This document shows positions 35,118-43,432 of a DNA stretch of 64,000 nt, in pieces; position 1 is the first letter of the stretch; the number at the start of each line of letters is the position of its first letter. The notes below the pieces were generated by a model. It was not told the origin of the DNA. It saw nothing but the letters and a program-made list of their open reading frames with translations, and searched no databases. The translations under genes and the position numbers were made by a program. The stretch covers positions 1 through 64,000 of the forward strand of contig CAVPOY010000005.1 in NCBI GenBank assembly GCA_963707135.1. The letters run 5' to 3'. The stretch is from JBGSTR01 sp963707135. GTDB lineage: Bacteria > Pseudomonadota > Gammaproteobacteria > Chromatiales > Chromatiaceae.

Positions 35118-36095
35118 TCAGGACACGGCCTGGTAGTAGAGGTTCTGCGGGTGTCTCGCCTCGGCGAAGAAATACCAGCGCTCGGCCAGCAGCCCCAGGT
35201 ACTGGGACAGGAAGGCGGCCAACGCCAGCGCCGGCGACTGGACCAGGTACCCGGCGGCGATGAGGGCTACCGGGACGGGAAAGACAAGGATCAGGAACAG
35301 ATTGCGCACCGCGCGCACGGTGCTCGGCCGCTTGCCGTGGAAGAACTCCCGGGTGTTGAAGGATCCGGCCGCGGCACCCTGGGCCTTCTGGGCCATGGCC
35401 TTGTGGCGAACCCCAATCGCCGTCTGCAGCGTGCTGATGCGCTTGATTCGCCCATTGCGTGCCAGAGACACCCCGCGGGTGATGAATCCTAGCAAGGTCG
35501 CTACGACCGCCCAGGTGCCGAAGAAGACGACCAAGTCGTTTCCGAGGTAGGCCGAATAGGCCGCGGCCAGCATGAAGCCGGAGGCCAGCCCGAGAAAGGT
35601 GAAGTTGGCGACCGTCAACGGCGAATGCCACTCCTGCAGGAACCTAACGCTTGCATAGATCATGGCCGTGCTGACGAATAGCGCGAACGCGGCGATGGTT
35701 CCCAGCAGGCCGATCAGCAACGTGGGGTCGACGGGCAGTATCCCGGCCACCGTGAACAGCGGCGCGGTGAGGCCGAAATAGTGGGCCAGCCCGTAGGCGA
35801 GCACCAGAACCATCATCACGGGCAACACTAGGACCTCCCGCGACAGCCAGGAGGTTCGCCATTGGGACGCCGCACGCCAGGCACGCTCGGGACGGCCCAG
35901 GTGGAAGAAGGAGGCGATGAGCCCGGCAACCAGAAGGGCCATGGCGACGAGGCTCCCTAGCGCATAGAAGCGATCGCTCTGGGACGGCAATAGGCTGGCA
36001 AGCGCGTAGACCTGGCCCGTGTATAGGGCCAGGAACAGGCCCTGTCCGGCGCCGATCAGCGTGGTCAGGAAAATAACGGAGAAGGCGGGGTGCAT
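35118..36095 (-). CDS. soeC: Sulfite dehydrogenase membrane subunit (DmsC/NrfD-like)
   Basis: 325 residues with about eight membrane helices, starting MHPAFSVIFLTTLIGAGQGLF. DmsC-type anchors bind quinone and take electrons from the iron-sulfur subunit. Helix-flanking FHLGRPERAWRA and FLQEWHSPLTVANF are typical. The downstream position to soeA and soeB on the same strand matches the SoeABC sulfite-oxidising enzyme of purple and colourless sulfur bacteria, which passes electrons from cytoplasmic sulfite to the quinone pool. Confidence 0.85.
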   Translation of the reverse strand: MHPAFSVIFLTTLIGAGQGLFLALYTGQVYALASLLPSQSDRFYALGSLVAMALLVAGLIASFFHLGRPERAWRAASQWRTSWLSREVLVLPVMMVLVLAYGLAHYFGLTAPLFTVAGILPVDPTLLIGLLGTIAAFALFVSTAMIYASVRFLQEWHSPLTVANFTFLGLASGFMLAAAYSAYLGNDLVVFFGTWAVVATLLGFITRGVSLARNGRIKRISTLQTAIGVRHKAMAQKAQGAAAGSFNTREFFHGKRPSTVRAVRNLFLILVFPVPVALIAAGYLVQSPALALAAFLSQYLGLLAERWYFFAEARHPQNLYYQAVS

Positions 36096-36143
36096 GGGGG
36101 AATTGGCAGTTGGCAGTGAGTCAGTGGTCAGTTGGCGGCTGGA

Positions 36144-36866
36144 CTACCAGGCAACGTCGTCCAGCGCCTCTTCACCCGTGTAGGTGGTGAGGTCTTCCTT
36201 ACGCAGCGGGTTGTCGGCCCGGACCAGCTCTTCGGCATCGATGTGGATGCGCGTCTTGCGGCGCGGCAGGTAGTGGTTCGCCGGCCGGGTGCCCCACTCG
36301 GGCATCAGCTGGTAGCCGCCCTGCTCACGGATGGCGATCGATACCTCCGAGTCGGGGTCGTGGACGTCGCCAAACAGCCGCGCGCCGGTCGGGCAGGCCA
36401 GCACACACGCGGGCTTGCGCTCGCGTTCCGGAAGGGCCTGGTCGGTAATCCGGTCGATGCAGAGCGTGCACTTTTTCATCACCCGTTGCTGCTCGTCCAC
36501 CTCCCGGGCACCGTAGGGACAGGCCCACGAGCAGTACTTGCAGCCGATGCATTTGTCGTAGTCGACCAGCACGACGCCGTTGTCGCGGCGTTTGTAGGAC
36601 GCCCCGGTCGGACAGACCGGCACGCAGGGCGGCTCCTCGCAATGCAGGCAGCTCTTCGGAAAATGCACCGTCTCGGTATGGGGGAAGGTGCCGACCTCAA
36701 AGGTCTGGACGCGATTGAAGAAGGTACCGGTCGGGTTCGCCTCATAGGGGTTACGGTCCGTCAGGGGACCCGCCCAACCGGACGTGTTCCACTGCTTGCA
36801 CGAGGTCACGCAGGCGTGACAGCCAACGCAGACGTTGAGATCGATGACCAAAGCCAGCTGAGTCAT
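36144..36866 (-). CDS. soeB: Sulfite dehydrogenase iron-sulfur subunit
   Basis: About 240 residues from ATG 36866 (the frame is open further upstream without ribosome site). Four ferredoxin-like cysteine groups: CVGCHACVTSC, CLHCEEPPCVPVCPTGA, CIGCKYCSWACPYGA and CTLCIDR...CVLACPTGA, hence four [4Fe-4S] clusters as in DmsB/SoeB. It links SoeA to SoeC. It lies 48 bases upstream of soeC and 59 bases downstream of the DUF2750 gene. Confidence 0.88.
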   Translation of the reverse strand: MTQLALVIDLNVCVGCHACVTSCKQWNTSGWAGPLTDRNPYEANPTGTFFNRVQTFEVGTFPHTETVHFPKSCLHCEEPPCVPVCPTGASYKRRDNGVVLVDYDKCIGCKYCSWACPYGAREVDEQQRVMKKCTLCIDRITDQALPERERKPACVLACPTGARLFGDVHDPDSEVSIAIREQGGYQLMPEWGTRPANHYLPRRKTRIHIDAEELVRADNPLRKEDLTTYTGEEALDDVAW

Positions 36867-36925
36867 AACGGCAGCTCGTCTCCTGTCGCGGTCGGGCGGA
36901 ACGGACCGACGTCCGCCGATACCGG

Positions 36926-37300
36926 TCACTCCTCGGACTGAAACGCCTCGCCCAGAAGCTCCTCGGCCAGCTCGTAGGGCTCCACCTCCAGTCCCGAGAG
37001 GTCGGCGTCCCAATTGGTTCCCACCAGCACCCCGTCCTCGCTCATACCGGCGAGCCAGGTGTCGACGAAGAGGTCCAGGTCCAGGCTCGCCGGGGCATAG
37101 TCCGCCCAGTCGTCGGTGCAGTGGACACGGGCATCCGCCTCATCGGACCAGAAGGGGTAGACCTCCGTGTCCTCGTACTCGTTGGAGTCGCACACGGCCC
37201 AGCCGCGACTGGACTGCAGGCCCCAGACGACGCCGCTCGCCTTCACGTCGCGCACGAAACGGTCATGGTTTTCTTGGGGGTCGGATGTGAGGTCCGTCAT
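36926..37300 (-). CDS. DUF2750-type protein inside the soe operon
   Basis: 124 residues, acidic, cytoplasmic. Start ATG 37300. It has the DUF2750 layout: FVRDVKASGVVWGLQSSRGWAV, then VYPFWSDEADARVHC, LDLDLFVDTWLAGM and GVLVGTNWDADL. The family is uncharacterised and usually monocistronic. Here it stands between soeA and soeB on the same strand with gaps of 98 and 59 bases. Confidence 0.75.
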   Translation of the reverse strand: MTDLTSDPQENHDRFVRDVKASGVVWGLQSSRGWAVCDSNEYEDTEVYPFWSDEADARVHCTDDWADYAPASLDLDLFVDTWLAGMSEDGVLVGTNWDADLSGLEVEPYELAEELLGEAFQSEE

Positions 37301-37398
37301 GTCTGCACCTTGCGTCGCGCTGTCGCACTGATTGCCAACCGGGTCACCGAGTCTCGGGAACAGACCGGACGGATGTCCGGCGCCCCGAAACGCCGTCG

Positions 37399-40293
37399 TC
37401 ACTTTCTCGGGAAGACTCCCGCAACATACGCCTGCCAGCGTGCTCGCGGTCGCTCCTGGCCGGGCACACGCGGCATCGGGGCAAACTGGGGCTCGGTGAT
37501 GGACGGTTCGCTGGGCTGCGCCTTGTAGACCCTCACGCGCACGTCGAACCATGCCGCCTGGCCGGTGACGGGGTCGGAGTTGGAGACATGCTCGCCGCAC
37601 TCGTTCGGAGGCAGCTCCTCGGCGATCAGATGGTTTAGCAGAAAACCCTTTTGGGATTCATCCGCCTTCGCCGACAGCCCCCAGGCGCCGGCCGCCTTGC
37701 CGATCGCATTCCAGGTCCAGACCGTGCCCGGCTCGACCGCCTCGGAGAATCGGCACATGCAGCGCAACCGGCCATGGGCGGATTCGACCCAGATCCAATC
37801 GCCGTCGTCGAAGCCGTTCGCGGCGCCCACCCGTGGATTGACGAACAGGTAGTTGTGGCTGTGGATCTGACGAAGCCAGGCGTTCTGGCTGTCCCAGGAG
37901 TGGTACATGGCCATCGGTCGTTGGGTCAGGGCATTCAGCGGATAACGCTGGGTGTCCGTCAGGCGCGTCTCCAGCGGCTCGTAGTAAAACGGCAGCGGGT
38001 CGAAGTAGGTCTCGACGCGCCGCCGCAGCCGCTCCGGCGGTCGGCGGCCGGGCCGCTTGCCCTGGGCGGCCAGCCGGAATCGTTGCAGAACCTCCGAGTA
38101 CAGGTTCAAGCCAATGGGCTCCGCGTAGCGGGTCATGCCGTGGGCGCGCGCCCAGTGCAGATAGCCCTTGTTCCAATTGCGCATGTACTGGTAGCTGCGC
38201 GGCAGCTCGTGGTGATAGAAGCAGCCGTGGTTGGCGTACATCTCCCACTGGCGAGGATTCGGCTCGCCCTTCAGGAACTTCTCGCCGCCCTTGCCGCGCC
38301 AGCCGGCCAGAAAGCCGATCCCGGAGCCTGGCGAGGTCTCGTAGTTGACGATGAAGTCCGGATAGTCGCGATACTTGCGGCTGCCGTCTTCCTTGACGAA
38401 CGCCGGCAGGCCCAACCGTGTACCCAGCTCTATCAGTACCTCCTGGAAGGGTTTGCACTCGCCTTTCGGGGGCAACACCGGAATGCGCACCGAGTCCACG
38501 GGGCCGTCAAACTCGGAGATGGGTCGGTCCAGCATGGAAAGCACGTCGTGGCGCTCGAGGTAGCTGGTGTCCGGCAGGACCAGGTCCGCGAAGGCAACCG
38601 TCTCGGAGGCAAAGGTGTCGCAAACGACCAGGAAGGGAATCCTGTACTCCCCGTCCTCGCCCTTGTCGGTCAGCATCCGGCGGACCTCGACCGTGTTCAT
38701 CGACGAGTTCCAGGCCATGTTGGCCATGAACAACAGTAGGGTGTCGATCGGGTACGGGTCACCGCGCCACGCGTTGGTGATCACGTTGTGCATCAGGCCG
38801 TGCACCGCCAGCGGGTACTCCCAGGAGAACGCCTTGTCGATGCGCACCGGCTCGCCCTGCTCGTCGACGAACAGGTCCTCGGGCTTCCCGGGCCAGCCGA
38901 GAGGCATCCCGTCCAGCGGCGTATCGGGCCGCACGCCGTCGGGACCGTTCGGCGGTTTAGGGCAGGGCGGGATCGGGCGTGGGAACGGGGCCTTGTGACG
39001 AAACCCGCCGGGGCGGTCGATGGTGCCCAGGATGGTCATCAGGATGCCGAGCGCGCGAATGGTCTGAAAACCGTTGCTGTGCGCGGCCATGCCGCGCATG
39101 GCGTGGAAGGCCACCGGGTTGCCCGTCACCGAGTCGTGCTCGTTGTCCCAGCAATCGGTCCAGGGGATCGGCAGCTCGATCTTCTGGTCTCGGGCCGTGA
39201 CGCCCATTTCGTGGGCCAGACGCCGGATGGTCTCGGCCGGGATGCCGGTGATTCCGGCCGCCCACTCCGGCGTATAGGCCTCGACGCGCTCCTTCAGCAG
39301 CTGGAACCCCGGTTTGACCGACGTGCCGTCATCCAGCGTGTAGCTGCCCATCAGGCGGGGCTCGGCGCCTGGGGTATGGGTTCCGATCGGCCCGATCTCC
39401 CGGTCCCACCAGAGCTTGTTCTCCGGATCGAAGCAGCCTTCCTCGACGTGCATCTCGACGCGATGGAACAGGCCATGATCGGCGCGCTCGGGGTCATCGA
39501 CCACCAACTCCGCCGCGTTGGTGTACTGGATCAGAAAGTCGCGGTCGTACAGGCCGAGCTTGATGATCTCGTGAATGATGGCGAGCAGCAGCGCCCCGTC
39601 GGTGCCCGGCTTGATCGGCACCCATTCATCGGCTATGGCCGAGTAGCCGGTGCGAATCGGGTTGATCGAGACGAAGCGTCCACCGCGGCGCTTGAACTTG
39701 GATATCGCGATCTTGAGCGGGTTGGAATGGTGGTCCTCGGCGGTGCCGATCATCACGAACAGCTTCGCGCGGTCCAGGTCCGGTCCGCCGAACTCCCAGA
39801 AGGACCCGCCGATGGTGTAGATGAGTCCGGCGGCCATGTTGACCGAGCAGAAGCCGCCGTGGGCCGCATAATTCGGCGTGCCGTACTGCTTTGCGAACAG
39901 GCCGGTGAGGGCCTGCATCTGATCGCGGCCGGTGAACAGCGCGAAACGCTTCGGGTCCTCGGCGCGGATAGCGGCGAGTCGTTCCGCGAGCATCCGGAAG
40001 GCCTCGTCCCAGGAAATCGCCTCGAATTCCGACCGGCCCCGCTCCGCCCCGGCCTTGCGCCGCAGCGGCCGCGTCAGGCGTCCCGGCGAGTACTGCTTCA
40101 TGATCCCGGACGAACCCTTCGCGCAGATCACCCCGCGATTCAGCGGATGGTCCGGGTTGCCTTCGATAAAGCGCACCTCGCCGTCGCGCAGGTGCACCCG
40201 GATGCCGCAGCGGCAGGCGCACATGTAGCAGGTGGTCTCCGTGACCTCGACCCGTCCGACGTCTCCGTCCGAGTGGCTGGCAGGGTCCTGCAT
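37399..40293 (-). CDS. soeA: Sulfite dehydrogenase molybdopterin subunit
   Basis: 964 residues, cytoplasmic (no Tat signal), as in SoeA but unlike DmsA/PsrA. N-terminal [4Fe-4S] cysteines C22, C25, C29 (CYMCACRCG) and C57 (GVICAKG). Then the bis-MGD-binding oxidoreductase body: FTGRDQMQALTGLFAKQYGT, FVMIGTAEDHHSNPLKI, INPIRTGYSAIADEW, PLAVHGLMHNVITNAWRGDP; and a C-terminal dinucleotide-binding domain with NPRVGAANGFDDGDWI. ATG 40293 follows AAAGAAGG. Oxidises sulfite to sulfate. Related tetrathionate or polysulfide enzymes are less likely because of the missing export signal. Confidence 0.88.
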   Translation of the reverse strand: MQDPASHSDGDVGRVEVTETTCYMCACRCGIRVHLRDGEVRFIEGNPDHPLNRGVICAKGSSGIMKQYSPGRLTRPLRRKAGAERGRSEFEAISWDEAFRMLAERLAAIRAEDPKRFALFTGRDQMQALTGLFAKQYGTPNYAAHGGFCSVNMAAGLIYTIGGSFWEFGGPDLDRAKLFVMIGTAEDHHSNPLKIAISKFKRRGGRFVSINPIRTGYSAIADEWVPIKPGTDGALLLAIIHEIIKLGLYDRDFLIQYTNAAELVVDDPERADHGLFHRVEMHVEEGCFDPENKLWWDREIGPIGTHTPGAEPRLMGSYTLDDGTSVKPGFQLLKERVEAYTPEWAAGITGIPAETIRRLAHEMGVTARDQKIELPIPWTDCWDNEHDSVTGNPVAFHAMRGMAAHSNGFQTIRALGILMTILGTIDRPGGFRHKAPFPRPIPPCPKPPNGPDGVRPDTPLDGMPLGWPGKPEDLFVDEQGEPVRIDKAFSWEYPLAVHGLMHNVITNAWRGDPYPIDTLLLFMANMAWNSSMNTVEVRRMLTDKGEDGEYRIPFLVVCDTFASETVAFADLVLPDTSYLERHDVLSMLDRPISEFDGPVDSVRIPVLPPKGECKPFQEVLIELGTRLGLPAFVKEDGSRKYRDYPDFIVNYETSPGSGIGFLAGWRGKGGEKFLKGEPNPRQWEMYANHGCFYHHELPRSYQYMRNWNKGYLHWARAHGMTRYAEPIGLNLYSEVLQRFRLAAQGKRPGRRPPERLRRRVETYFDPLPFYYEPLETRLTDTQRYPLNALTQRPMAMYHSWDSQNAWLRQIHSHNYLFVNPRVGAANGFDDGDWIWVESAHGRLRCMCRFSEAVEPGTVWTWNAIGKAAGAWGLSAKADESQKGFLLNHLIAEELPPNECGEHVSNSDPVTGQAAWFDVRVRVYKAQPSEPSITEPQFAPMPRVPGQERPRARWQAYVAGVFPRK

Positions 40294-40331
40294 GGCGGGG
40301 CCTTCTTTGGAAGCGCGAAATGCTTCAGTAC

Positions 40332-40361
40332 ATTCTAATTTTCTTTATTCAATGATTACAA
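40332..40361 (-). promoter_or_regulatory. Candidate soe operon promoter
   Basis: Minus strand: TTGTAA (complement of 40356-40361), 18-base spacer, TAGAAT (complement of 40332-40337), in the only AT-rich patch upstream of soeA, about 40 bases before its start codon. Confidence 0.45.
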
Positions 40362-41008
40362 ATCCGCGCCCACCCGGATCGCTGCCTCGACAGCCGAATC
40401 CGCGCCGAAGGTCCTTCGTCGGATGGTTCCCCTCACCCTGGATCTCCGGTGACCGGGGCGGACCCGTCCGGTGCCCGTCAATCTTACCGGGCGGGCGGCA
40501 TTTGCTCCGAATTGATGTTTCCACCTCATCCGCAGCGCCGTTTGCCGGTGGTCCTGCCGGTACGCAGGCCACCCCCGCGCACCGACGGTGTGCGATATTT
40601 GCCTGGCCCCGGCGTTGTCCGGACCACCTCTACGACCAACGGATGACCCGGATACCGCTGGTCGTATCCCCGGCGTAGGAGCCGACTCCGGATCGCCCGC
40701 AAAAAAAAGACCTCTGCTCCTCTGGCGCAAGGTCAGAAACTGAGTACATTTACACGATCCCGACGAGGACAGCCGCTGCGGTGTCGTTGCCGCGCGACGA
40801 TCCAAGATTGAGGATGTCCGGCCCGTGCTCCCGCCCCCGGACCGTCACTCGCCTTCCGCGTCAACACCTCCCCGCTTCCCAGGCTTTCGGGGTGCGAGTC
40901 GATCGGCCGCAAGGCCGGATCGAGGGTTGTAACCGACGGCCAGGCAGTGGGGGACAAAACCTCGGCGCATGGCCAAGGTCCGTTGCCTCTTATTCGAGAA
41001 CAACCGCA
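40362..41008. other. Long soeA-nptA divergent intergenic region
   Basis: About 650 bases without a convincing gene; frames that remain open here have no family resemblance. It should carry the transporter promoter. An A8 run at 40691-40698 is visible. No hairpin or operator was recognised. Confidence 0.35.
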
Positions 41009-42790
41009 ATGCCCCTGCATCCATTTCTCGCCACTCCCAAGGCTCGCTGGCTCCTGCTCTCGATCATGCTCGGCGCGATCGTTGCCCCAGCCGCTGCCGC
41101 TGGGGAGAGCGGCGGCGATATCGACTGGAGCGTCATGATCGTCGGTCTGCTCGGCGGTCTCGCCCTGTTCCTTTATGGAATGGACATGATGGCCGACGCC
41201 CTCAAGGCAGTCGCCGGCGAGCGCATGAAGAACATCCTCGCGAAGCTCACGACCAACCGCTACATGGGCGCGGTGACCGGAGCCTTCGTAACGGCGATCA
41301 TCCAGTCCTCGTCCGTAACCACCGTGCTTGTCGTCGGCTTCATCACCGCCGGGCTGATGTCACTCGCCCAGTCCATCGGCGTGATCATGGGGGCCAACAT
41401 CGGGACGACCATCACCGCCCAGATCGTGGCCTTCAAGGTCACGAAGGCGGCGCTGCTGATGGTCGCCATCGGTTTCGGAATGCTGTTCGTTTCGAAGAAC
41501 GAAAAGACCAAGAAGTACGGTGCGATGCTGATGGGCCTGGGCCTGATCTTCTTCGGGATGAACGTCATGGGCGAATCCATGCAGCCCCTGCGGAGCTACC
41601 AGCCCTTCCTGGATCTGATGCAGACCATGGATAACCCCATCGTAGGCGTGCTGATTGCCGCCGCGTTCACCGCGATCATCCAGTCCTCGTCCGCCACCAC
41701 CGGTATCGTCATCGTCATGGCATCCCAGGGGTTCATCAGCCTGCAGGCCGGCATCGCCCTGGCATTCGGCGCCAATATCGGGACCTGCGCCACGGCGCTC
41801 CTCGCCGTCATCGGCAAACCCAGGGAAGCCGTGCGGGCCGCCATGGTCCACCTGATGTTCAACGTCGCGGGTGTCATCATCTGGCTGCCCCTGATCGGGT
41901 TTCTGGCCGCGGCGGTCACCGCGGTATCGCCGGCCTACCCGGACCTGTCCGGCTCCGCGCGCCTGGCCGCTGAAACGCCCCGCCAGATCGCCAACGCCCA
42001 CACCTTTTTCAACGTCGCAAACACGCTCATCTTCATCTGGTTCACCAACGCCATTGCCAGACTCGTGGAGCGCCTGATCCCGGACAGACCGTTAGAAGAG
42101 CCCGACTTTATCGTCCGTCCGAAATTCCTCAACGAAGAGCTGCTGGGGACCCCGGCCTTTGCGCTGGATCGGGTGCGGCTGGAGATCCTGCACATGGGCG
42201 AGACGGTGCATGAAATGCTGGAGCGGATCATGCCGGCCATCATCGCCGGCGACCGCGAAGGGCTCGAGGCGGTCAGGCGCATGGACGATGCGGTCGACAT
42301 ACTCTACGCCGCGACCGTCGAATACCTGGGAAAGATCAGCAAGCAGCCCCTGTCCGAGGACGAGATGAAGGAATTCCTCCGTCTGATGGAGGCCGTGATC
42401 AACCTGGAGAACATAGGCGACATCGTCGAGACCAACCTGGTTGTCCTGGGTTACGACCGTATCGATCAGTCGATCGCGGTCAGCCCGCTGACCCAGGAGG
42501 TGCTAAACAGCTTCCAGGCGGCCATCACCAAGGCCGTCCAGGCCGCTGTCGTGGCGGTCGCCCAACGCAGCGAGACCGCGGCCCAGACCGTTGTCGGTAT
42601 GAAGAGCGAGATCAACCGTATCGCGGACTCCGCCGCGCTCCATGAGACCCGCCGCCTGGTCGCGGAGGAGCCGAACCGAATCCCGGCCTATACGCTCGAG
42701 GTCGATATCATTGAGAAACAGAAGCGTATCTACTATTTTGCCAAGCGCATGGCGAAGACGGTGTTGCCCGAGGCGGTACGGACGGAGTAG
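41009..42790 (+). CDS. Na+/phosphate cotransporter with PhoU-like domain
   Basis: 593 residues from ATG 41009. Two inverted Na/Pi-cotransport repeats carry the signature QSSS: AFVTAIIQSSSVTTVLVVG (about residue 90) and AAFTAIIQSSSATTGIVIV (about 215), with 8-9 membrane helices to about residue 360. The C-terminal cytoplasmic PhoU-like helical domain (about 395-585: VHEMLERIMPAIIAGDREGL, INLENIGDIVETNL) probably senses phosphate state. Takes up phosphate with sodium in the inner membrane. Regulation not visible. Confidence 0.88.
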   Translation: MPLHPFLATPKARWLLLSIMLGAIVAPAAAAGESGGDIDWSVMIVGLLGGLALFLYGMDMMADALKAVAGERMKNILAKLTTNRYMGAVTGAFVTAIIQSSSVTTVLVVGFITAGLMSLAQSIGVIMGANIGTTITAQIVAFKVTKAALLMVAIGFGMLFVSKNEKTKKYGAMLMGLGLIFFGMNVMGESMQPLRSYQPFLDLMQTMDNPIVGVLIAAAFTAIIQSSSATTGIVIVMASQGFISLQAGIALAFGANIGTCATALLAVIGKPREAVRAAMVHLMFNVAGVIIWLPLIGFLAAAVTAVSPAYPDLSGSARLAAETPRQIANAHTFFNVANTLIFIWFTNAIARLVERLIPDRPLEEPDFIVRPKFLNEELLGTPAFALDRVRLEILHMGETVHEMLERIMPAIIAGDREGLEAVRRMDDAVDILYAATVEYLGKISKQPLSEDEMKEFLRLMEAVINLENIGDIVETNLVVLGYDRIDQSIAVSPLTQEVLNSFQAAITKAVQAAVVAVAQRSETAAQTVVGMKSEINRIADSAALHETRRLVAEEPNRIPAYTLEVDIIEKQKRIYYFAKRMAKTVLPEAVRTE

Positions 42791-42993
42791 TGGACGATCG
42801 GTTCCGCCGGCCCCCGAAGAGGCGACGCGGACTTGGGAGTAGATGGCGATCGCCCCCATCGCGGCGTCAATGGAGAACAATTAGGAGTGGATGCGGCAGG
42901 AGTCGTGCCGCGGGCGCCGGGTAGACGGTAGCCGAAGACTCTAGCGTCGAGGCCGGGGCCCTGAGGACTCGGCGCGATGCAACAGGTAAGCCC

Positions 42994-43044
42994 ATGAACA
43001 AGTTGGTGAGCATGCTCGTATTGTTGTGCCAGGGTTGGAAATGA
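42994..43044 (+). CDS. 16-residue leader peptide ORF
   Basis: ATG 42994 after ACAGGTAAG, 16 codons (MNKLVSMLVLLCQGWK), with its TGA overlapping the ATG of the next gene (ATGA at 43041-43044). It may couple translation of the following membrane protein, or be chance. Confidence 0.3.
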   Translation: MNKLVSMLVLLCQGWK

Positions 43045-43226
43045 TCGCGCTATGGACGGTCATGATTTTCTTGTTGATTGAGGCGGCACTGCACGGGTCA
43101 ACGTCCAACCTGGTCGCCGACATCATGGCACGCGGTGATGTCCACCCGATTTCCCTGATTGTCGGTGGAGCGTTTTTTTTGCTGACCAGCGTCGCGCTCG
43201 CTATCGCCACGCTGCGCAATCTGTAG
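43041..43226 (+). CDS. Small two-helix membrane protein, unknown
   Basis: 61 residues; helices at about 2-18 (IALWTVMIFLLIEAAL) and 38-57 (ISLIVGGAFFLLTSVALAIA) joined by a short polar segment with a DIMARGD sequence. ATG 43041 is used because it overlaps the leader stop; a GTG at 43026 is an alternative. No family recognised. Confidence 0.5.
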   Translation: MIALWTVMIFLLIEAALHGSTSNLVADIMARGDVHPISLIVGGAFFLLTSVALAIATLRNL

Positions 43227-43432
43227 GGCTCCTCGAACGGAACCGCGAGGCGTGCCGCGGAGCGGCCGTCCGCGTTCTCCGGCGCAAGCCCGTTCCCGAC
43301 GGCTGCACCGCGCGCTAGCGCCTCGAACGCTTCGACCCACCAGATCGCTGACCCGGCATCTGGATCGCGGCCGACCTCCGCGATAATCGGCGACGCCATA
43401 CATCCTTCTAGCCCCCCGCGGGAGAGCCAGCA

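Noticed and set aside
38788..40338. 516-codon open frame on the plus strand
   Set aside because: Shadow of soeA; no recognisable domain and improbable composition.
40356..40805. 149-codon minus-strand frame in the soeA-nptA gap
   Set aside because: Arg/Gly/Ala-rich without any motif; open frames of this size are expected by chance in GC-rich DNA.
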